Assembly: GCA_036386515.1 (NCBI GenBank)
Contig: DASVVO010000068.1
Coordinates: 88,748-152,747, forward strand
From: JAIVJZ01 sp036386515
Lineage (GTDB): Bacteria > Acidobacteriota > Blastocatellia > Pyrinomonadales > Pyrinomonadaceae
Direction of reading: 5' to 3'
Length of the DNA stretch: 64,000 nt
Below the pieces are notes generated by a model, which was given only the letters and a program-made list of their open reading frames with translations, was not told the DNA's origin and searched no databases. Of the stretch, positions 58,473 through 64,000 are shown in pieces. How positions within the stretch are numbered: position 1 is the first letter of the stretch; the number at the start of each line of letters is the position of its first letter. The translations under genes and the position numbers were made by a program.

Positions 58473-58886
58473 TTAGCCGATGGGGAAGCAGTCTCTGAGA
58501 AAGGGACTGTCATACTGATAAAACGGCTCGGGGTCGCAGATGCGCGTGCCGTCGGGCTGGGTATAGCAGTGGAACAACTGCGTCGTCAGCGTATAGCCGG
58601 ATTGGCAGGGTTGTTCGGGCGGATTGTAGAAGACAGGATACTGTCTCAGGCTGTCCTTGCACTTGTGAATCGTGGGATCGTCGTCGGCGCAATCACCTTG
58701 ACAGACGGTGAAGCCGTCGCCGTCGTCGTCGCCGTCGTAAGCGATGGTGGGGTTAAAGTCGTTGCAGTCAATGGGCGCACAGACGCCGTCCTGGTCGTAG
58801 TCGGTACAACCGGAGACGGGCGCGGGGGCGGAGGGGAAAAGGAGAAGCGCGCCGAACATCAGCGCAAGACACAAAATCGCTCTCAT
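58473..58886 (-). CDS. Secreted MopE-like metal-binding protein
   Basis: A 137-residue protein with a signal peptide (LCLALMFGALLLFPSAPAPV) and two Asp-rich repeats of the Cu-binding MopE type: DYDQDGVCAPIDCNDFNPTI and DGDDDGDGFTVCQGDCADDD, each with DxDxDG and a disulfide-capable cysteine pair. The rest has five further cysteines (KDSLRQYPVFYNPPEQPCQS). MopE-type repeats bind Ca2+ or Cu in secreted proteins. It is preceded by a near-consensus promoter, so probably well expressed. Confidence 0.85.
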   Translation of the reverse strand: MRAILCLALMFGALLLFPSAPAPVSGCTDYDQDGVCAPIDCNDFNPTIAYDGDDDGDGFTVCQGDCADDDPTIHKCKDSLRQYPVFYNPPEQPCQSGYTLTTQLFHCYTQPDGTRICDPEPFYQYDSPFLRDCFPIG

Positions 58887-58960
58887 GCTTTGATTCCTTT
58901 TGGCTACGGGCGTGTGAGTTGACGAGTGATGGGAACTCGCAGGATTGAGACGCGCGGCAA

Positions 58961-58989
58961 AGAATACGTCTGCCCTCAGAGGGTGTCAA
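58961..58989 (-). promoter_or_regulatory. Near-consensus promoter of the MopE-like gene
   Basis: On the minus strand, TTGACA (58989-58984), 17-base spacer, TATTCT (58966-58961); start codon at 58886. Confidence 0.7.
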
Positions 58990-59069
58990 GAAATCTTTTA
59001 ATCGACCGCATTAGCGTCGCGGTCAAGCCCCGTCGCTCGATGAAAGCCACGCGCTCGGCGTTTGAAATG

Positions 59070-60077
59070 TCAGACGGCGGGGCGCAGAGAGCGGGCGATG
59101 TGCGGGATGATCCGGCGGGGCACGGCGATGGCCTGTTTGATGTGGCGGGCGTGGGTGAAGTGGCCGGCCACGTAGAGGCCGGGAACGTTGGTCTCGTAGG
59201 TGTCGGGGTCGTAGACGGGCACTTCGGCGAGTCCGGCTTTAACAAATTCCACCCCGGCGCGACGCAGGAGCGTGTGGTCGGCGTCCGCGCCGATGAGGAT
59301 GAACACGGCATCGTTCGGGAGCGCGCGCGTCGCGCCGTCTTCCGTTTGGAGGCGAACTTCGCGCTCGGTGATCTCCGCGATCCGGGTGAAGAAGGCGAGG
59401 GCGAGTCGTCCCTCTTCGAGTTCGCGTTCGAGCGGGGCGCGCACCCAGTGTTTGATGGCGTTCATCTTGGGGTCGCGCTGTTCCCAGTCGGCGCGCCAGA
59501 TGGCGAGCGTGGTGTGCGCGCCTTCTTCGGAGAGAAAGAGCGCGGCCTCGGCCGCCGAGTTGCCGCCGCCGACAACCATCACGCGCTTGCGCACGTAGGG
59601 GTATGGCTCGACGAAGCGGTGTTGAACTTTCGCCAGGTCTTCGCCCGGCACGTTCAGGCGGCGCGGGTAGGCCATCGCGCCCGTGGCGACGAGGACGCGC
59701 GCGGCCGTGTATGCGGCGCGCGCGGTGCGCACGAGAAACGCGCCCGTCTCCGCGTGGCGTTCGATGGCCTCCGCGCCTTCTTCGGTGTGGATGCGTAAGC
59801 GTTCGTCGAGCGCGAAGCGGACGTAGTGCGAGAGCAGTTCCTCGCGCGTCGGCTTGTCGCGGCAGGGGCGCAGGGAGTTTTCGCGCAACTCCAATTCGTC
59901 GGGCGTGGAGAAGACCGTGCGGCCGACGGGGTAATGATAAATCGTGTCGGCGATCAAGCCTTTTTCGATGACGAGATAGTTGAGTCCCGCGCGCGCCGCC
60001 GCGCCGGCGGCAGATAACCCGGCGGGGCCTGCGCCGACAATCAACAAGTCCAACTGCTCGTCGCGCGAATTCGACAT
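59070..60077 (-). CDS. YpdA-like NAD(P)-binding thiol-disulfide reductase
   Basis: A 335-residue flavoprotein-type enzyme. The first dinucleotide motif is LLIVGAGPAGLSAAGAAARA (residues 10-29), and a second, VMVVGGGNSAAEAALFLSEE, lies near 170. A GYRTVFSTPDE-like VGRTVFSTPDELELRENSLR and the terminal VPGLYVAGHFTHARHIKQAI match the YpdA putative bacillithiol-disulfide reductase family. Bacillithiol genes are not seen in the window, so the substrate is inferred. The start at 60077 is chosen by the fold; a longer frame upstream is Arg-rich. Confidence 0.85.
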   Translation of the reverse strand: MSNSRDEQLDLLIVGAGPAGLSAAGAAARAGLNYLVIEKGLIADTIYHYPVGRTVFSTPDELELRENSLRPCRDKPTREELLSHYVRFALDERLRIHTEEGAEAIERHAETGAFLVRTARAAYTAARVLVATGAMAYPRRLNVPGEDLAKVQHRFVEPYPYVRKRVMVVGGGNSAAEAALFLSEEGAHTTLAIWRADWEQRDPKMNAIKHWVRAPLERELEEGRLALAFFTRIAEITEREVRLQTEDGATRALPNDAVFILIGADADHTLLRRAGVEFVKAGLAEVPVYDPDTYETNVPGLYVAGHFTHARHIKQAIAVPRRIIPHIARSLRPAV

Positions 60078-60477
60078 TTGAATTAATACTCGCACGCGCC
60101 CGCGCCGGACGGCAACCCGTCGCCCGTCTCGCGTTCTCCGTCGCGCCGATTCGCGTCGCGCGCCGCCCGCCCCCACGCCCCCGCGCCGCGCGCGACGGAA
60201 AAGTCTTGACACTCAATTCTCACTTGCTTTATCGTTCGCGCGCGTTCATGCACCTACTTTCGCGCCGGCGGTTGCCCCTTCTCCACACATCACATGAGGA
60301 CACACCCGGTCAGACGGCCGCCGGTTCTCAATCACTTACCCGCCGACTTTTTCCACCGCGCCGAGTCGTCGCCATCGCCGTCGCCGCCGCAATACCTTTG
60401 AGCAAACGTGTCGCTAATGGGGAGAGGCCTGAGGCGGAGCCGCCGCCGCCGCTCGCGCCTGCGCCCGGAATCGAGAG
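60078..60477. other. Divergent intergenic region, 400 bases
   Basis: Contains the rightward promoter at 60206-60234 and a long leader for the patatin-like gene. A 78-codon frame from ATG 60248 overlaps the patatin ATG (ATGA) but has Arg/Pro/Ala composition typical of chance frames; I do not call it. No RNA motif recognised. Confidence 0.5.
60206..60234 (+). promoter_or_regulatory. Candidate promoter of the patatin-like gene
   Basis: TTGACA (60206-60211), 16-17 base spacer, TTTATC/TTATCG (60228-60234). The start codon is at 60478, so the leader would be about 240 bases. Confidence 0.45.
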
Positions 60478-63400
60478 ATGACCACTTCAAACACCGAACC
60501 TAGTGCCGCCGCCACCGACATGCCCCGCAGTTATCCGGAACTGGAAGCCTATTGCGACCGGCATCGTCTCTACCCGCTCTATCGTGCGTTGGAGGACGAG
60601 TTCATCCATCAACACGGCGCGCTGCCGCCCGCCTACATGAACGCGAAAAAGAGTATTGATCTCGAAGTTGAAGCGCAGATCGATGCGGAGGTCGAAGCGG
60701 AGATCGCCGCCGAGGTCGAGCGCGAGGCCGACGAGGATCGAAGGGCGGCGCACCGGCGTCGATCAGGGCGAGACATGTCCGAAGCGGAACTCCACCGCCG
60801 CGCGCTCGAACAGATCGAAGGCTCGTTCGAGGAGCGGAGGGCGTGGAAGCAGAAGCAATACGTCGTCCTGTTGAACGAAAAGTTCACGGCCGAACTCTAC
60901 AAGCACATTCACGACCTCCCGGAGAAACGCACCGCGCTCTGTTTCTCCGGCGGCGGCATCCGCAGCGCGAGTTTCGGACTCGGCATCGTGCAAGGTCTGG
61001 CGCGCTACGGCCTGCTCGAACGATTCGACTATCTTTCGACCGTCTCCGGCGGCGGCTACCTGGGGAGTTGGCTGTCGGCGTGGATTCATCGCGCTCGCCT
61101 CGCGCCCGTTATCACCGCGCTCAGGAACGAACCGGAGAAGAACAAACTCCAACCCGAACCCGAACCCGTTCGCCACCTGCGCAGCTACAGCAACTACCTC
61201 AACCCGAAACTCGGCTTTCTCTCCGCCGACACCTGGACGCTCGTCGCCATCGTCGTGCGCAATCTGTTGCTCAACTGGCTGGTGCTCATTCCCGTTATTC
61301 TGTCCGCGCTCATGCTGCCGCGCCTCGTCGTGGCAGCGGTGCGGATGAGTCCCGAGGCGGCGCGCGTTTCGTGGGTGTTCTGGCTCGGCACCCTGTTCGG
61401 TCTGGTCGCTATCGTGTACATGGGCGTGGCGCGTCCGAGCGCGAACCGGCCGCGCAAGTTGAATGGTCAACGTTTGAACCAGCAGGGCTGGTTCATCACG
61501 CTCTGTCTAACGCCGCTGTCGCTATCGGCCATTTGCCTGACGAGTTGGTGGGTGTGGGATCGCGCCCTGCCGCCGGGCGAGAGGTTCGAGGGCGATTGGG
61601 GTGTGTTTTTGCAGTACGGCGTCGCGCTCCACATCGCGGGCTACATCATCTACACGCTGATCCAGGCCGTGAAAGATTTTAAGTTCTGGCGGCAACGCTG
61701 GTCGCGCAACTGGCCGCGCCTCGCGTGGGAACCGCTGGCCGTCGTGTTGATCGGCGGCCTCTGGGGCACGCTCGCCTGGTGGGCGGCCACCGTCCTGTTT
61801 CCCGTGCCCGCCGCCGCGAGCGTCGTGCCCGTTCCCGTGACGGAACTCTACACCTGCTTCGCCGCCCCGTTGTTCGTCTGCCTGTTCCTGCTGGCGGTGA
61901 TTTTGTTCGTCGGCCTCACGAGCCATTTCACGGACGACGACGACCGCGAATGGTGGGCGCGCTTCGGCGCGTGGGCGCTCATCGTCTCCCTGTTGTGGAG
62001 CGTGGTGAGCACGCTCGTCATCTTCGCCCCGGTCGGACTGATGTATTTAAGATACGAGTTCAGGGTGATTCTGGCCGCGCTCGGCGGCGCGTCCGGCCTT
62101 CTCACCATCCTCGGCGGCAAGAGCGAAAAGACCCATTCGCACCCGGAGCAGGAAGGGAAGTCGGGCGGCCTGGCCGATTACGCCATGGCGCTCGCCGCGC
62201 CCATCTTCGCCCTCACGCTGCTCATCGTCTTCTCACTCATCACGACCCTGCTCGTCAGGAAACTCGCGCCCGCCTCCGTGCAATGGCACGACGCCGCACG
62301 GCTCGACTACGACCCGGCCGGCGTGTTGAACATCGTCCACTACGCTCCGCTCTGGTTGCTGCTCGCGCTGGCTCTCGCGCTCCTCGCCGTCAGCCTCGTC
62401 ATGTCAACCTGCATCAACGTCAACAAGTTTTCGCTCCACTCGATGTATCGCAATCGCCTGATCCGCGCCTACATGGGCGCGTCGCGCCCGCAGTCGGAAC
62501 GCCGCCCCAACCCATTCACCGGCTTCGACGTGTACGACAATCTGCCGATGTACGAACTGCGACACTATCGCGGCGCGCCCCACGAGCCGAAGCGCAAGCT
62601 GCTGCACGTCGTCAACATTTGTCTCAACCTGACGAGCGGCCACAATCTCGCCTGGCAACAACGCAAAGCCGAAACCTTCACCGTCTCGCCGCTGCACTGC
62701 GGCAGTTTCCATCTCGGCTATCGTAAGACGGAGGAGTACGGCGGCGGCAGCGCGCCTCCCGGCGACGGCATCAGTCTGGGCACGGCCGTCACCATTTCCG
62801 GCGCGGCGGCGAGTCCCAACATGGGCTACCACTCTTCGCCCGCGCTCGCTTTCCTGATGACGCTCTTTAACGCGCGTCTCGGCTGGTGGCTCGGCAATCC
62901 CGGCGAGGCCGGAAACGACAGGTACTTCCCGTCGCTTCATTCCTACCGGCGTTCCGGGCCGCGCTTCGCGCTGCGTCCGATTCTCACCGAAGCGCTCGGC
63001 CACAGCGACAACACCAACCCCTACGTCTATCTCTCCGACGGCGGCCACTTCGAGAACCTCGGCCTCTACGAGATGATCCTGCGCCGCGCGCACCTCGTCG
63101 TCGTCGCCGACGGTTCGCAAGACCCGCAGAGCCGCTTTGAAGACCTCGCCGGCGCGGTGCGCAAAATTCGCATCGACCTCGGCATCCCCATCGACTTCAT
63201 CGGCGGCATGCCCATCTACGCCAAAGACGACGAGGAGCACAAGGGCGACACGCGCTACTGCGCCGTCGGCCTCATCCGCTATTCGTGCGCCGACCGCGAC
63301 ACCTCCGGCCAGCCCGCGAAAGACGGCGTCATCATCTACATCAAGCCCGCCATCACCGGCCGCGAGCCGATCGACATCCTCAACTACGCCAGCGCCAGCC

Positions 63401-63624
63401 GCGCCTTCCCGCACGAAAGCACCGCCGACCAGAACTACACCGAACAGCAACTCGAAAGCTATCGCGCGCTCGGCTCACACGTCCTCCAGACCATTTGCGG
63501 CCTGCCCCTGCGCGACCTGCCGCTCATGTCCGACGCGGCCGACAACTTCATCAAACGCGCCTACGATCAATTGCCCCCCGCCATGCAGCCGACGGAACTC
63601 AAAGGCCGCTTCAACATTCCTTAG
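60478..63624 (+). CDS. Membrane-embedded patatin-like phospholipase
   Basis: A 1048-residue protein. A charged, Glu/Arg-rich helix spans residues 60-115. The patatin oxyanion and nucleophile motifs come next: LCFSGGGIRSASFGLGIVQG near 155 and YLSTVSGGGYLGSWL near 190. A very long insert with about nine transmembrane helices (about 255-640) follows, for example LVLIPVILSALMLPRLVVAA and LLLALALALLAVSLVMS. The catalytic aspartate lies far downstream in LSDGGHFENLGLYEMI near 845. It is probably an inner-membrane lipid acyl hydrolase with an unusual split active site. The stop codon TAG lies at the junction with the MITE-like repeat. Confidence 0.85.
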   Translation: MTTSNTEPSAAATDMPRSYPELEAYCDRHRLYPLYRALEDEFIHQHGALPPAYMNAKKSIDLEVEAQIDAEVEAEIAAEVEREADEDRRAAHRRRSGRDMSEAELHRRALEQIEGSFEERRAWKQKQYVVLLNEKFTAELYKHIHDLPEKRTALCFSGGGIRSASFGLGIVQGLARYGLLERFDYLSTVSGGGYLGSWLSAWIHRARLAPVITALRNEPEKNKLQPEPEPVRHLRSYSNYLNPKLGFLSADTWTLVAIVVRNLLLNWLVLIPVILSALMLPRLVVAAVRMSPEAARVSWVFWLGTLFGLVAIVYMGVARPSANRPRKLNGQRLNQQGWFITLCLTPLSLSAICLTSWWVWDRALPPGERFEGDWGVFLQYGVALHIAGYIIYTLIQAVKDFKFWRQRWSRNWPRLAWEPLAVVLIGGLWGTLAWWAATVLFPVPAAASVVPVPVTELYTCFAAPLFVCLFLLAVILFVGLTSHFTDDDDREWWARFGAWALIVSLLWSVVSTLVIFAPVGLMYLRYEFRVILAALGGASGLLTILGGKSEKTHSHPEQEGKSGGLADYAMALAAPIFALTLLIVFSLITTLLVRKLAPASVQWHDAARLDYDPAGVLNIVHYAPLWLLLALALALLAVSLVMSTCINVNKFSLHSMYRNRLIRAYMGASRPQSERRPNPFTGFDVYDNLPMYELRHYRGAPHEPKRKLLHVVNICLNLTSGHNLAWQQRKAETFTVSPLHCGSFHLGYRKTEEYGGGSAPPGDGISLGTAVTISGAAASPNMGYHSSPALAFLMTLFNARLGWWLGNPGEAGNDRYFPSLHSYRRSGPRFALRPILTEALGHSDNTNPYVYLSDGGHFENLGLYEMILRRAHLVVVADGSQDPQSRFEDLAGAVRKIRIDLGIPIDFIGGMPIYAKDDEEHKGDTRYCAVGLIRYSCADRDTSGQPAKDGVIIYIKPAITGREPIDILNYASASRAFPHESTADQNYTEQQLESYRALGSHVLQTICGLPLRDLPLMSDAADNFIKRAYDQLPPAMQPTELKGRFNIP

Positions 63625-63860
63625 AAGCTGCTTGAAAGTAAAGCCGTGTTTGTCCCGGAGGGACATTTGAGAATAGCCCAGCCATTTATGGCTGGGGGTC
63701 GTAAACGTGCCTTTTACATTGAGTCCCGTAGGGACGATTGAATAGTGATGAACATTCAATCGTCCCTACGGGACTAACACATTATCTTTCACCTTATCCC
63801 CAGCACTAAAGTGCTGGGCTATTAGCAATCGTCCCTGGCGGGACTTGTTCAAACAGCTTC
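63624..63860. mobile_element. MITE-like dispersed repeat, copy 2
   Basis: A 237-bp relative of the element at 27271, with ends GAAGCTGCTTGAA and TTCAAACAGCTTC and TTA on both sides. Palindromes such as GTCCCTACGGGAC and a stem made of CCCAGCACT and AGTGCTGGG occur inside. The left flanking TTA and the first element base form part of the patatin gene's stop codon. Confidence 0.88.
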
Positions 63861-63905
63861 TTATACCGAGTTGCATAACAAGTTAAGGTGATGTAGAACG
63901 CTGCC

Positions 63906-64000
63906 ATGGCAACACCGATCATCTTGATGCCGCACTTGACGACCGAAGAACTTTACCGCCGCTACCGCCGGTGCCGGGTGCCGCAGGAAAAGACGCGCTG
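63906..64000 (+). CDS. N-terminus of an IS630-like transposase (cut by window edge)
   Basis: The last 95 bases open a frame beginning MATPIILMPHLTTEELYRRY and continuing RRCRVPQEKTR. This resembles the N-terminal helix-turn-helix of IS630-family transposases; IS630 elements target TA. The identification rests on about 31 residues. It starts 46 bases after the MITE-like repeat. Confidence 0.55.
   Translation, partial: MATPIILMPHLTTEELYRRYRRCRVPQEKTR

Noticed and set aside
60248..60481. 78-codon frame overlapping the patatin ATG (ATGA)
   Set aside because: Arg/Pro/Ala composition, no ribosome site and no recognisable domain; probably chance in a GC-rich leader.

Overview
The window looks like a chromosomal segment of an Acidobacteriota bacterium, most likely a Blastocatellia/Pyrinomonas-like lineage. 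The evidence is indirect: high GC, two adjacent VWFA-domain proteins of the acidobacterial type, an Oar-like TonB receptor with a carboxypeptidase-regulatory N-terminus, a Gram-negative cell plan (POTRA protein, secretin, LolA-like protein) and an incomplete bacterial microcompartment (BMC) locus. No rRNA, tRNA or CRISPR array was recognised.

Layout. 0-11.7 kb: secreted proteins of unknown role, an AlaX-type trans-editing protein, an M61 peptidase, a diacylglycerol-kinase-like lipid kinase, a metallo-beta-lactamase-fold hydrolase, guaB and a RodZ-like protein. 11.9-19.9 kb: a BMC locus with two hexamer shell proteins, one vertex protein, an acylating aldehyde dehydrogenase with a 200-residue tail, an ACT-domain protein and a UPF0210/DUF711 ('PFL family') protein. 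It is interrupted by a hicBA toxin-antitoxin pair flanked by copies of the UPF0210 gene end. 19.9-27 kb: a two-component system, a fatty-acid desaturase, corA and two VWFA proteins. 27-36.4 kb: a type II secretion/type IV pilus-like operon (F, E, D, two pseudopilins, PilM-like). 36.6-44.7 kb: an ECF sigma/anti-sigma pair, a membrane protein apparently under the same promoter type, a DUF5666-like protein, a TonB receptor and a LolA-like protein. 44.7-49.3 kb: the canonical rplM-rpsI-rpsB-tsf-pyrH-frr series. 49.5-64 kb: a secreted truncated globin, an M48 protease, a 1236-residue P-loop protein, a DUF2520 protein, an ACT-malic enzyme, a MopE-like metal-binding protein, a YpdA-like reductase, a membrane patatin-like lipase, and the start of an IS630-like transposase beside a MITE-like repeat.

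The most striking non-coding signal is a set of eleven intergenic hairpins whose arms are built from tandem 7-bp words. The word differs between loci but is shared by neighbouring loci; the arms often overlap stop codons or run up to start codons that lack a Shine-Dalgarno sequence. Other repeat signals are a 15-bp tandem array that fills a convergent gene spacer exactly, two copies of a 240-bp MITE-like element 36 kb apart, and a four-copy 20-bp array upstream of the secretion operon. The best candidate for an undescribed functional system is the reduced BMC locus. It has no recognisable signature enzyme apart from possibly the GRE-fold-like UPF0210 protein, and its cargo candidates carry encapsulation-peptide-like helices.
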